A DNA stretch of 64,000 nt from Tunturibacter psychrotolerans (GTDB lineage Bacteria > Acidobacteriota > Terriglobia > Terriglobales > Acidobacteriaceae), in contig NZ_CP132942.1 in assembly GCF_040359615.1 (NCBI RefSeq), forward strand, positions 248,001 to 312,000, given 5' to 3'. Position numbers and translations under genes: made by a program. Under the pieces are notes generated by a model. The model saw only the letters and a list, made by a program, of their open reading frames with translations. It did no database searches and was not told the DNA's origin. Below, piece after piece: positions 1 to 8,465 of this stretch (the first letter of the stretch is position 1; each line of letters starts with the position of its first letter).

Positions 1-1555
1 TGTCGCCGCGACGCATGGCGTATCGCTGCGGCCGTGCTCCCGCAGCGGCTGTCGTGACCGGTATGACGAGTTCGTCTCCGGTATCGACGCCATCATTCAG
101 AGCCACGCCGTTTGCAGCTACGATGTCGCTTGCATGGGCATGCAAGGTGGTTGCGATGCCGTCGAGCGTTTCGCCCGGGCGTACCACGTGAAAGCGCCAG
201 CTGCTGCGTTTGTCTTCAGGAATCTCCTTGAGGCGCTCGGTGAAGACGTCGTGGGTGCCAACGGGGATGTGCAGATCGAACGACGTGTCGTGGGGCGTCG
301 TCATTCGCAGGAGGCTGGGATTCAAGGCCACGATCTCAGTGAGAGAGGAGTCGGTGACGTCGGCTACCAGACGTAGATCGATTGCATAGTCGACGGACAC
401 GGTGTCGGAGACGACGGGCGCGTCGGGGACCATCTTGTCGAGTCCATACTTCTCGGGGTTCTTCGCCATGATGACGGCGGCGAGAATCTTGGGGACGTAG
501 TCCCTGGTCTCCTTCGGCAGCGAGTTGCGGCGGTAGAGCTCCCAGAAGTCGGCGTAGCCGGTTCGCTGCACAGCGCGCTGGACGTTGCCGGGGCCCCAGT
601 CGTAGGCGGCCATGGCGAGATACCAGTCGCCGAACTGGTTGTAAAGGGTCTTCATATACTTCGCGTAGGCGATCGAAGATTTTTCGGGATCGAAGCGCTC
701 ATCGAAGTAGCCGTTGCGCGCCAGACCGTAGGCGCCGGTGGGCATGAACTGCCACATGCCGCCTGCTCCAGATTTTGCATTGAGCACCTGCGGTTGAAAG
801 CCTGACTCGGCCACGGCGAGGTAGATCAGATCCTGAGGCACACCGTTGTCTGCCAGCGCCTTCAGTATCATCGTCTTGTATTTTCCGGCGCGCTCCATGC
901 TGCGAAGCATGTGGGCGTGAAAGGAGGGCGAATTGGCGAAGTAGCCGATGTAGCCTGCGACCTGGTCGTTGATGACGAGAGGGAGATCGGAGGAGATCTG
1001 CAGTTCGGCCTTCAACTTCGCGGTCAGTTCGGGATCGGCCGGGAAGGTGAGGTCTTCGGCAGTATCGAGGGGCGCCTCTTCAATCTTGGGAGAGAATCCG
1101 TTGCCTTGTTTGAGCGCAGCCATCTCGAGCGAGTTCACGGCGTTGAGGAGATGATCGAACTCGTCGGCAAGTTGGGGGTCGGTCTTCAGATTCATGCCGC
1201 TGGTCAGCATGAGATCGACTGCGGAGTCGAAATCCAGCCGTGCTGCATCGAGACGACCGGCGCGATAATTGTCGACACCGCTGCGATAGGCGGCGTCAGC
1301 GGAGTTGATCAGTTGCTGGACTTTGAAGGCGTGAGCTGAGCTATCGACGGACTGCTCGGTGGACTGGGCTGGTTGGCTGGTCGTTGCTGCGTCTCCGCTC
1401 GTCGGAGGCGTAATCGTTGGTGCTGTTGCTTGTACCGGGACATTACCCGGCGCGGCGGCATCTTCCTGCGGACAACCGGTCAGCAGTACCAGCGGAGCAC
1501 ACATCACCGCGAGTGCCGAAGTTCGCACCAAGTCCCTTAATGTCATTCGCACCAT
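1..1555 (-). CDS. MltD-like lytic murein transglycosylase with LysM, partial
   Basis: Lipoprotein that should cleave the glycan strands of peptidoglycan at the inner face of the outer membrane. The first 518 residues are in the window; the C-terminus runs off the left edge. The N-terminus has a basic start, a hydrophobic stretch and a lipobox ending LLTGC. A charged helical region follows, then an SLT transglycosylase domain with the catalytic-Glu motif ESGF, the GAGGMWQFMP motif and the AAYDWGPGNV motif. One complete LysM domain (HVVRPGETLDGIA) follows and a second begins at the edge (RYAMRRGD). ATG at 1555 is preferred; an in-frame ATG at 1546 is the alternative. The ribosome-binding site is weak. 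The order SLT then LysM is that of MltD. The family call is secure, the exact subfamily less so. Confidence 0.9.
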   Translation of the reverse strand, partial: MVRMTLRDLVRTSALAVMCAPLVLLTGCPQEDAAAPGNVPVQATAPTITPPTSGDAATTSQPAQSTEQSVDSSAHAFKVQQLINSADAAYRSGVDNYRAGRLDAARLDFDSAVDLMLTSGMNLKTDPQLADEFDHLLNAVNSLEMAALKQGNGFSPKIEEAPLDTAEDLTFPADPELTAKLKAELQISSDLPLVINDQVAGYIGYFANSPSFHAHMLRSMERAGKYKTMILKALADNGVPQDLIYLAVAESGFQPQVLNAKSGAGGMWQFMPTGAYGLARNGYFDERFDPEKSSIAYAKYMKTLYNQFGDWYLAMAAYDWGPGNVQRAVQRTGYADFWELYRRNSLPKETRDYVPKILAAVIMAKNPEKYGLDKMVPDAPVVSDTVSVDYAIDLRLVADVTDSSLTEIVALNPSLLRMTTPHDTSFDLHIPVGTHDVFTERLKEIPEDKRSSWRFHVVRPGETLDGIATTLHAHASDIVAANGVALNDGVDTGDELVIPVTTAAAGARPQRYAMRRGD

Positions 1556-1683
1556 CTTCGCTTTTCATTGTAAGGGGTGCAAGAAGCAAATTTGCGAACT
1601 CTCGCGGATAGCTCTGCGAAAGGGACCCGCTGTGCGGAATATGGTGCGGTGCAACGGACGTATGGGACAGTGCTCCTTATGTT

Positions 1684-2976
1684 TTACCGGCTTCGGATGA
1701 GGACTGCGGTTGCGTCATCGGTGTGGTTCGACTTGTGGGAGAACCTCTGCACCTCTTCAATCAATCCCTCTACGCAAGCGCTGGGCTGCAGGAAGTGTTG
1801 GACCAGCCGGGCAGCGCCGTACTCTTCGTCGACGTGATTCATTGCCTCGGTAATTCCATCGGTATAGAAGAGGAGCTGAGTGCCGGGATGAAGTGTGAGC
1901 TTGTATTCGGGATACGATGTTGACCCCAGCCCGAGCGGCATGCCGGTGTCGATATCGAGGAAGGAGCATTCGCCGTTGATGAGCAGAGGACGCAGATGTC
2001 CGGCGCTGGCAATGGTGATCTCACGCGATTGGGCATCAAGTACGGCGTAGATCATGGTGACGAATTTGCCTGTCGGGAAATCTTCCATGAGCATTTGATT
2101 GAGCTGCATCAGAGTTCTTCCTGGAGATGGATCGAGCTTTGCGAGCGAACGCAGGATGGCGCGGGTTGAAGACATCAACAGCGCGGCGGGCATGCCCTTG
2201 CCGGACACATCGGCCAGCACGATTCCGGTGAGTTCGTTGCCGAGATCGATGAGATCAAACCAATCGCCTGCGACTGATCCTGCCGGATTCCACGCAGTTT
2301 CAAAGGCAAAGCCGCAGACCAGCGGGACGGCCTTGACGAAGAGCGCCTGTTGAACGGCGCGGGCCTCTGCTGCTTCGCGCTTCATTTGTTCCCGCTCGAG
2401 GCGTTCGTTGCGGAACAGTCTTGCGTTTTCGATCGCCACGGCGATGTGACCGGCCAAGGCTTCCAATACCAGCACCTCGTCGTCGGAGAAGGCGTTGGCC
2501 TGCTGGTGGTCTACGCAGAGTACTCCGATGACCTCACCGCAGGTCATGAGTGGAACCGTCAACTCTGACCGGGTGTCCAGTTCGCACGCGAGGTAATAGG
2601 AGTCGATCGTGACGTCCGGCGCATAGCGCGTGACACCGGTTGCGGCGACATGGCCGACCATGCCTCGTTCGCCAATCTTCAGGCGAGAGCCTTTTCTGTA
2701 AGTGGTGCAACCTCGAACGCCGTTAAGCACCATCTCCTCACCGTTCGGATCGCGCAGCCAGACTGAGACTTCGACACAGCCGATGGAATCCGCGATGTCG
2801 TTTACCACCCGCTCAAGCAACATCTCCAGATCGAGACTGGAGGTAATGAGTTGCGAGGCACGCTGGAACTTCATCATGGCCTTCGCGCTCATCAGGGCCT
2901 GCACGAAGGGGCTGGACGAGTGAACGTGGGGAGGGATTTTGCGGATAGCCTCGATGGGAGGCGAGTTGGTCGCCAT
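1684..2976 (-). CDS. GAF-domain PP2C/SpoIIE-type serine phosphatase (RsbU-like)
   Basis: 430-residue cytoplasmic protein. An N-terminal GAF domain (roughly residues 45-200; it includes SIGCVEVSVWL and GVLCVDHQ) is followed by a short charged coiled coil and a SpoIIE phosphatase domain (roughly 225-430). Metal-binding signatures are visible: AGDWFDLIDL, VLADVSGKGMPAALLM, SAGHLRPLL, LLFYTDGITEAM and a final DDATAVL. Such enzymes usually dephosphorylate an anti-anti-sigma factor in a partner-switching pathway; no STAS or HPK partner lies nearby, so the target is unknown. ATG at 2976 is chosen because a perfect AGGAGG sits a few bases upstream; the frame remains open further 5' but without such a site. 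It is 128 bp from the transglycosylase, on the same strand. Confidence 0.9.
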   Translation of the reverse strand: MATNSPPIEAIRKIPPHVHSSSPFVQALMSAKAMMKFQRASQLITSSLDLEMLLERVVNDIADSIGCVEVSVWLRDPNGEEMVLNGVRGCTTYRKGSRLKIGERGMVGHVAATGVTRYAPDVTIDSYYLACELDTRSELTVPLMTCGEVIGVLCVDHQQANAFSDDEVLVLEALAGHIAVAIENARLFRNERLEREQMKREAAEARAVQQALFVKAVPLVCGFAFETAWNPAGSVAGDWFDLIDLGNELTGIVLADVSGKGMPAALLMSSTRAILRSLAKLDPSPGRTLMQLNQMLMEDFPTGKFVTMIYAVLDAQSREITIASAGHLRPLLINGECSFLDIDTGMPLGLGSTSYPEYKLTLHPGTQLLFYTDGITEAMNHVDEEYGAARLVQHFLQPSACVEGLIEEVQRFSHKSNHTDDATAVLIRSR

Positions 2977-3267
2977 GGTGTCCTCCTTGCAAGGAACACA
3001 GGAATCTTTGGTCCATTGGATGTTGGGGCGTATGCCGCGATGCAAAGTTTGGTCCGCTGAAGAAAGACTTATTTCGGCAGGAAAATCATGCGTGGTCGGA
3101 CCTGCGGCAAGTTGTTGCGGATAAATCGTATTCGCCAGAATGTAGCAGCGATTGCGAAAAGCCTCATCCGCCTCTTGATATGAAGATCGCGCCGGTCGGT
3201 TCCTTGCCGGTCGATAGGCCATCGTTCCAGTGGAGAGGATACGCAGAGCGGGCTTAGATCGTTCCCT

Positions 3268-3580
3268 TCAAAAACGAAGGACGGGCCCGAGGCTGACGCC
3301 CCAGTTTGTGGAGTTGATGTAGTTGTCGTGTGTGAGAGAAATGAGAGATAGGGCGACGTTCCAATGCCGTCCGGGTCGCGAATCGGACTCTTATAACGGA
3401 TCAGCATCTGTTCGGTCTTTACTCGGAACGCCAAGTGCTGCGTGAACCGAATGTCGGTGGATAGAGCGGCGACTGCAGAGAAGTTGAAGTTTCGGCGCAG
3501 CGGCGGATTGGGATTGTCCGCGGATGGAGGGGGTTGGGTCCTTGAGTATAGCGACTCGAACCATCTAGTAACGTGCTGGT
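3268..3580 (-). pseudogene. remnant of an outer-membrane beta-barrel protein (3' end only)
   Basis: On the minus strand this stretch reads like the last strands of a beta-barrel in two frames. First comes a segment with alternating polar and hydrophobic residues (RRNFNFSAVAALSTD, then IRFTQHLAFRVKTEQMLIRY). After a frame change near 3370-3395, it continues as HWNVALSLISLTHDNYINS and ends with GPVLRF and a stop at 3268. A terminal Phe preceded by such a strand is the usual C-terminal signal of outer-membrane proteins. No start codon, ribosome-binding site or signal peptide is found upstream in frame, and the upstream side runs into the lepA leader. I infer a truncated, frameshifted relic. A sequencing error could explain the frameshift but not the missing 5' part. 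Confidence 0.45.
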
Positions 3581-3687
3581 TCGATGTTGAATGCAGGTTT
3601 TTCTGAGATGGCTTACTTCGATGACTGGTCCCTCTTTGTAGACGCAGCGGGGTGTTAACATGGATATTGAGGCTACCCAGCTACAAA

Positions 3688-5490
3688 ATGGATCCAAGTC
3701 ACATCCGCAACTTCGCGATCATCGCGCATATCGACCATGGCAAGTCCACCCTCTCCGACCGACTCCTCGAGCTGACTGGTTCCCTGACGTCTCGCGAGAT
3801 GCAGGCGCAGGTACTGGACGCGATGGACCTGGAGCGTGAGCGCGGCATCACGATTAAGGCCCATACCGTTCGCATGATGTACAAGGCGCACGATGGCGAG
3901 ACGTATCAGTTGAACCTGATCGATACGCCCGGCCACGTCGATTTTTCTTACGAGGTCTCTCGTTCCCTGGCGTCGTGCGAAGGCGCTCTGCTGGTGGTCG
4001 ATGCGTCGCAGGGTGTCGAAGCGCAGACGCTCGCGAACGCGTATCTTGCGATCTCGAACGGGCTCGAGATCATTCCGATCATCAATAAAATCGACCTGCC
4101 GAGCGCCGACATCGAACGCACCAAAGAGATGATTGAAAAATCTGTCGGGCTGCCTGCGGACGATGCGATTGCAGTCAGCGCGAAGACCGGGCTGAACGTC
4201 GCAAGCATTCTGGAAGCAGTCGTCACGCTGCTGCCACCTCCGCAGGGCGACCCGGAAGCACCGTTGCAGGCGTTAATCTTCGATAGCTGGTTTGATCCTT
4301 ATAGAGGGGTCATCGTTCTCGCTCGCATCATCAATGGCAAGCTGCGCAAGGGCATGAAGATCAAGGTCATGTCCAACGGCAAGATGTTCGATGTTGAGAG
4401 CATGGGTGTGATGACCCCGAAGCCAGTCGAGCTTGCTGAATTGAGCGCGGGCGAGGTTGGGTTTTTTGTCGCGACGATCAAGAACGTTGCCGATACCAAG
4501 GTCGGCGATACCATCACCTCGGTCGAGAACCCGTGTACTGAAGCACTGCCGGGATTTGAAGACATCAAGAGCATGGTGTTTGCGGGGCTGTATACGGTTG
4601 ATTCGCACGAGCATGCAATGCTGCGCGACGCTCTCGAGAAACTTCGCTTGAATGATGCGAGCTTCTCCTTCGAACCGGAGTCTTCGGTTGCGCTTGGCTT
4701 TGGCTTTCGGTGCGGCTTTCTTGGGCTGCTCCATCTCGAGATTATTCAGGAGCGTCTAGAGCGAGAGTACGATCTTGATTTGATTACGACTGCGCCGGGT
4801 GTGCGCTACAAGATCACTATGACGGACGGAAGCGTGCGCGAGGTGGATAATCCTTCGCGCTGGCCGGAGACTACGGAGATCGAGCAGATCGAAGAGCCGG
4901 TGATCATGGCAAAGATTCTGACGAACGAAGAGTACGTCGGTGGGATCTTGAAGCTCGTCGAAGAGAAGCGCGGCCGGCAGCAGAACATGGAGTATGTCTC
5001 TGACACGCGCGTGCTAATCACCTACGAGCTTCCGTTGAACGAGATCGTGCTGGACTTTTACGATCGCCTGAAGACCGTGTCGCGTGGCTATGCCTCGCTC
5101 GACTATCAGTTAGCAGGCATGTGGGTTTCGCCCATGGTCAAGATGGATATTCTGATTGGCGGCGATCCTGTGGATGCGCTTTCGATCATCATCCATAAAG
5201 ACTTTGCGCAGCAGCGCGGCCGCGCGCTGGTTTCGAAGATGCGCGAACTGATTCCACGTCAGATGTTCGAGGTCGCGATCCAGGCGGCAATTGGTTCGAA
5301 GGTTATTGCCCGTGAGACGGTCACTGCGATTCGCAAGAATGTAATCGCCAAGTGTTACGGCGGTGACATTAGCCGCAAACGCAAGCTGCTGGAGAAGCAA
5401 AAAGAAGGAAAGAAACGCATGAAGCGGATCGGTAAAGTCGATATCCCACAGGAAGCTTTTCTCGCGGTGCTCAAGGTAGGGGAAGAGTAA
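3688..5490 (+). CDS. lepA: translation factor LepA (EF4)
   Basis: Ribosome-associated GTPase that acts on elongating or stalled ribosomes. The 600 residues match the usual LepA length. The GTPase motifs are all present: P-loop region [10 protein letters not shown], switch I with [14 protein letters not shown], and NKIDL. Beta-barrel domain II, the two EF-G-like domains ([22 protein letters not shown]) and the LepA-specific C-terminal domain ending in [17 protein letters not shown] complete it. ATG at 3688 gives the canonical N-terminus [14 protein letters not shown]. An in-frame GTG at 3652 would add twelve residues not expected in the family. There is no clear operon partner. In many bacteria lepA precedes lepB; here the next gene downstream is convergent. 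Confidence 0.97.
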   Translation: MDPSHIRNFAIIAHIDHGKSTLSDRLLELTGSLTSREMQAQVLDAMDLERERGITIKAHTVRMMYKAHDGETYQLNLIDTPGHVDFSYEVSRSLASCEGALLVVDASQGVEAQTLANAYLAISNGLEIIPIINKIDLPSADIERTKEMIEKSVGLPADDAIAVSAKTGLNVASILEAVVTLLPPPQGDPEAPLQALIFDSWFDPYRGVIVLARIINGKLRKGMKIKVMSNGKMFDVESMGVMTPKPVELAELSAGEVGFFVATIKNVADTKVGDTITSVENPCTEALPGFEDIKSMVFAGLYTVDSHEHAMLRDALEKLRLNDASFSFEPESSVALGFGFRCGFLGLLHLEIIQERLEREYDLDLITTAPGVRYKITMTDGSVREVDNPSRWPETTEIEQIEEPVIMAKILTNEEYVGGILKLVEEKRGRQQNMEYVSDTRVLITYELPLNEIVLDFYDRLKTVSRGYASLDYQLAGMWVSPMVKMDILIGGDPVDALSIIIHKDFAQQRGRALVSKMRELIPRQMFEVAIQAAIGSKVIARETVTAIRKNVIAKCYGGDISRKRKLLEKQKEGKKRMKRIGKVDIPQEAFLAVLKVGEE

Positions 5491-5926
5491 CCTTGCCTTG
5501 CGAGTTCTCGCGCTGGCTTCGATTATCGATGCAACTTCTTGTTTGAAAAAGACTAACTGGCGGGCGGTTTCTTCAGAGATCTCCGCGTCCGATAATTTTA
5601 GATGCGGGAATTTGTAACTTGGTCGTAACGTGGATCTGTGGAAACCCTTGAAATAGCGTTAGTTGCCGAAACCTTCGAAGGATTCCCGCTTGGAAAACCC
5701 CGGGGGGGTGGTCAACGCGCTGATTTTTATGTACTTAGTCGAAACGTATGTCCGCGGCCAGACCTATACAAGTTGCCCCCAAACCAATGGATCTCACTTT
5801 TCGGCTTCCACGATCCACAGGTTTTTCCACAGGAGTCCTGTGCTTAGAGCATGAAAAACTGCACAACGCAGAAGGAGAGGCTTGTAAGCGCTCTCTTCGT
5901 TGCGGTGTGCAGCTTGGTTTCGGAGC
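5491..5926. other. intergenic region with DnaA-box-like sites and short palindromes
   Basis: No gene is apparent between lepA and the convergent Skp-like gene. The visible structure is three near-matches to the DnaA box TTATCCACA: 5637-5645 on the minus strand, 5811-5819 and 5823-5831 (TTTTCCACA, one mismatch). A perfect 7-bp inverted repeat, CACAGGA/TCCTGTG, lies at 5828-5842. The large hairpin at 5853-5912 is listed separately. Whether these form a DnaA-binding region is inference. Confidence 0.3.
5853..5912 (-). terminator. Rho-independent terminator of the first Skp-like gene
   Basis: Long imperfect hairpin about 15 bp after the stop of the minus-strand gene. The arms start CTGCACA and end TGTGCAG, with roughly 20 paired positions, one bulge and an apical loop around 5881-5890. 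On the minus strand it is followed by a run of T (5854-5858). This is the form expected for an intrinsic terminator read leftwards. Confidence 0.65.
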
Positions 5927-6619
5927 TTACTGCTTCGGTGCGGCAGGCTTAGGGGTGGTAGTTGGACGCGGACGGGCTGTCGTTGGAGCGCCGGCGGAGG
6001 GGCCTGACGGTGCTGGAGCAGCGACACCGGAGGACGTGTTGTAGGCGGTCACGATCGCCTGTGTCACATCGGTGCTCTGGTTAGCCCACATCACGTTGCT
6101 CTGTTGTCCGCTGACATCGAGCAGCAAGGTGTAGCCATTCTTGCTGACGTAGTCCTTGAGAGTGACCGAGACCTTGGCCGCTACTTTGCCGTAGGCCTCT
6201 TGCAGGTCCGCGTTGTAAGCCGTCTGGGCATCTTCGGCGTTGCGGTTCAACTCTTTCTCTTTGGTGTCGATGTTGCGGAGGCGAGTGGCGCGCTCTTCGT
6301 CAGAAAGAGTTGCCGGCGCGCTTTGCAGCTGAGCCTTGAGCGAATCGACTTCCTTCGAGAGAGTGTCGATCTGATCCTTCTTCGGCTTGTACTTGTCCTG
6401 GATCTGCTGGACGGAGCGCTGACCTTCGTTCGTGGCAAAGACCGCCTGTTCGAAGGCGACCAGCGCAATCTTTGCGGGAATGGCCTGTGGTTCAACAGCT
6501 GCAGGTGCAGCGGCGGGAGCAGGCGCAGCTGCTGCCGAAGCGGCGGCAGTCTGAGAGATTCCTGCGGTGGTCATCAATCCGGCGCCTAGCGCGGAGACAA
6601 GAACAAGAGTGCGATTCAT
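5927..6619 (-). CDS. Skp/OmpH-family periplasmic chaperone, copy 1
   Basis: 230-residue exported protein. A signal peptide (MNRTLVLVSALGAGLMTTAG, cleavage near ISQTAAA) is followed by an Ala/Pro-rich linker and an OmpH/Skp core (about 45-190). The core begins PAKIALVAFEQAVFATNEGQ and has a long charged coiled coil from about 70 to 130, as in Skp, which grips unfolded outer-membrane proteins in the periplasm. A Pro/Thr/Ala/Lys-rich tail of about 30 residues follows, which Skp of E. coli lacks. It shares gene order, length and architecture with the next gene upstream (6745-7440) and is clearly its paralogue. The two are on one strand, but a hairpin lies between them, so they may be separate units. 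Confidence 0.82.
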   Translation of the reverse strand: MNRTLVLVSALGAGLMTTAGISQTAAASAAAAPAPAAAPAAVEPQAIPAKIALVAFEQAVFATNEGQRSVQQIQDKYKPKKDQIDTLSKEVDSLKAQLQSAPATLSDEERATRLRNIDTKEKELNRNAEDAQTAYNADLQEAYGKVAAKVSVTLKDYVSKNGYTLLLDVSGQQSNVMWANQSTDVTQAIVTAYNTSSGVAAPAPSGPSAGAPTTARPRPTTTPKPAAPKQ

Positions 6620-6690
6620 GCGGTTTGTGGTGCTCCTTCGAAATTTCGATCGGTTCGATCGTTCAATAGCTTGCTACAAAAATCTCGGGC

Positions 6691-6717
6691 GGGGTGACTT
6701 CTAACCGGTCTCACCCC
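6691..6717 (-). terminator. hairpin between the two Skp-like genes, probable terminator
   Basis: Perfect 7-bp arms GGGGTGA (6691-6697) and TCACCCC (6711-6717), extended by two G-C pairs after one mismatch. They lie just downstream of the stop of copy 2. On the minus strand the hairpin is followed by GAGATTTTTG, a weak T-run. It probably reduces read-through into copy 1. Confidence 0.5.
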
Positions 6718-6744
6718 ACCCAGCCTGATTCTGTCACGCCAATG

Positions 6745-7440
6745 TTACTGCTTCGGCAATACGGGCTTCGGGGCGGCCGAGGCGTGCGGATGAGCCGTGG
6801 GAGCGGGTGCCGACGGAACTGGAGGTGCGATTCCAGAAGATGCGTTGTAGGCTTCGAGAACTGCGCGCGAGATGTCGGTGCCGTCGCTGGTCCAAAGCAG
6901 GCTTACGGAACCACCTTGCTGGCCAGTGATGTCGAGCAGCATGGTGTAGCCGTTGTCCTCGACGTATTTCTTGACGATCGGCGCAAGTTTCTTTGCGACC
7001 ACGCCGACGGCTTGCTGCTGCTCACCGCTGACGGCCTGCTGTGCATCCTGGCCATCGCGCTGTAGTTGCTTTTCCTTTGTATCGATGGCACGCAGCTTGG
7101 TGGCGCGTTCCGCATCAGTCATCGTCGCCGGTGCGCTCTGCAGTTGCTTCTTCAGCGTGTCGATCTCCTGGGCCCTTGCCTGCAATTCGGCACCTTTGGG
7201 CTCATATTTCTTTTCCAGGGCCTGGAGCGCGCGCTGCCCTTCGTTGGTTGCAGCGGCGACCTGCTCGAACTCAATGGTCGCAATTTTCGCCGGTACGGCG
7301 TGAGGCGCCACTGGCGCGGGGGCTGTGGCGGACTGGGTGGAAGCGGCTGCAGGAGCGGCTGGAGCAGCTGTCTGGGCCACTCCAGCAGCGGACGACATTC
7401 CCGCAGCGAGAGCGGTAACAAAAGCTAAGGTACGATTCAT
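6745..7440 (-). CDS. Skp/OmpH-family periplasmic chaperone, copy 2
   Basis: 231-residue exported protein, paralogous to the gene just downstream. Signal peptide MNRTLAFVTALAAGMSSAAG, Ala/Pro linker, then the OmpH core (PAKIATIEFEQVAAATNEGQ) with a coiled coil from about 70 to 135. The segment VEDNGYTMLLDITGQQGGS aligns with VSKNGYTLLLDVSGQQ of copy 1. The tail is again Pro/Ala/Lys-rich. Start ATG 7440 has GGAG 13 to 16 bases upstream. In proteobacteria a single skp sits beside bamA and lpx genes; here neither is nearby, so the association with outer-membrane assembly rests on the family alone. Confidence 0.82.
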   Translation of the reverse strand: MNRTLAFVTALAAGMSSAAGVAQTAAPAAPAAASTQSATAPAPVAPHAVPAKIATIEFEQVAAATNEGQRALQALEKKYEPKGAELQARAQEIDTLKKQLQSAPATMTDAERATKLRAIDTKEKQLQRDGQDAQQAVSGEQQQAVGVVAKKLAPIVKKYVEDNGYTMLLDITGQQGGSVSLLWTSDGTDISRAVLEAYNASSGIAPPVPSAPAPTAHPHASAAPKPVLPKQ

Positions 7441-8465
7441 GCGGTGTGTGGTACTCCTTCAGGGATTGATCAAACTTGTGCGTGCGGCTTCGGGCGCACA
7501 TGGAGTGCCGTCTAGGCCGTTCCCTCCATCCACTCGATCAACGCACCCTTGAGACAGAGCACGCCCATCTTTTACCTCGATTGACAGACTGCCATGGGGG
7601 CAAATCGGTAGCAAAACGAGAGGGCTGCCGGAACAGATAAATTATAGGGCCCAGCCGGGGACGGGTCAATCGAGTTAGATCTCGCTGGTCTACCAAAATA
7701 TGGAACCCGGGACTGTCATTTTCCCGTTTTTCAGATTTCTCGGCTACTGGTTAGCGGCTGCTTTCGGAGTTTGCCAAGGAATGCCCTGCTCCTCTTTTTG
7801 GCGAACGAATTGCTTCTTTATGAAAAGGCAACATGTTGGCTTGATCCGATGTGTGCCAGCATGCCCCCGGCTTTGCAGAAGCTACACCCAATGGATGGTG
7901 TAGACCAAGTCCGGAGGTTAGCTTCCTTGATTGGAAGTTTTTCAGGAGGCCAGTGACTGGCCATTGAGGATAGAGGCCGCTCGGCGAGCGGACCTTCTGA
8001 TTTCAGCGAAGTTTTTCGAATCGGTTGGGTGGGTTACCCGGAAGTCGTAGAAGAGGCCCTTGCCAAGTTCCTTCTTTGAGCGTACCCTAGGAGTTGCCTT
8101 GTGAACCGGCTGTGGGTGCCGATCGCTGTGTGGCCACCAGAAAGCTACCGATTACGTAGGTTTGGCGGCAACTATACAGGATTACAGTAGACCGGATTTA
8201 TCGGACTCTGTCGCAAACAGGTAGAGGGTGAAAAACCAGGATTCGCTGTTGTCTGGCGTTCCAGGCTGTGCGTAACCGGCAGATTCGCCGATTTGATCGC
8301 AGCCAGATACCAATAGAAGACGTCCGTTCGAGTAAAACTTGAGACCGTTTCATCCGACGCTTCAATACCGGTTTGGTTCCTTCTCCGTGAGTCCCACGGG
8401 GAATACGAGACCGTCGCGTGGGAGAGAACAGCTAATTGCGATCTAAAGCAATAGGAAGTGGAAGC
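7441..8465. other. about 1 kb without a recognisable gene
   Basis: Divergent leader region between the second Skp-like gene (minus) and the receiver-like gene (plus). I see no open frame with protein-like character, no tRNA, and no RNase P, tmRNA, SRP or 6S signature. Visible structure is small: a perfect palindrome GGCCAGT/ACTGGCC at 7950-7964 and a hairpin CCGTG/CACGG near 8386-8400, shortly before the plus-strand gene. It could hold promoters, a long 5' leader or an unrecognised structured RNA. Confidence 0.4.

Noticed and set aside
3550..3570. tRNA-like T-loop GGTTCGAGTC on the minus strand
   Set aside because: The T-stem does not pair and no acceptor or anticodon arm fits around it.
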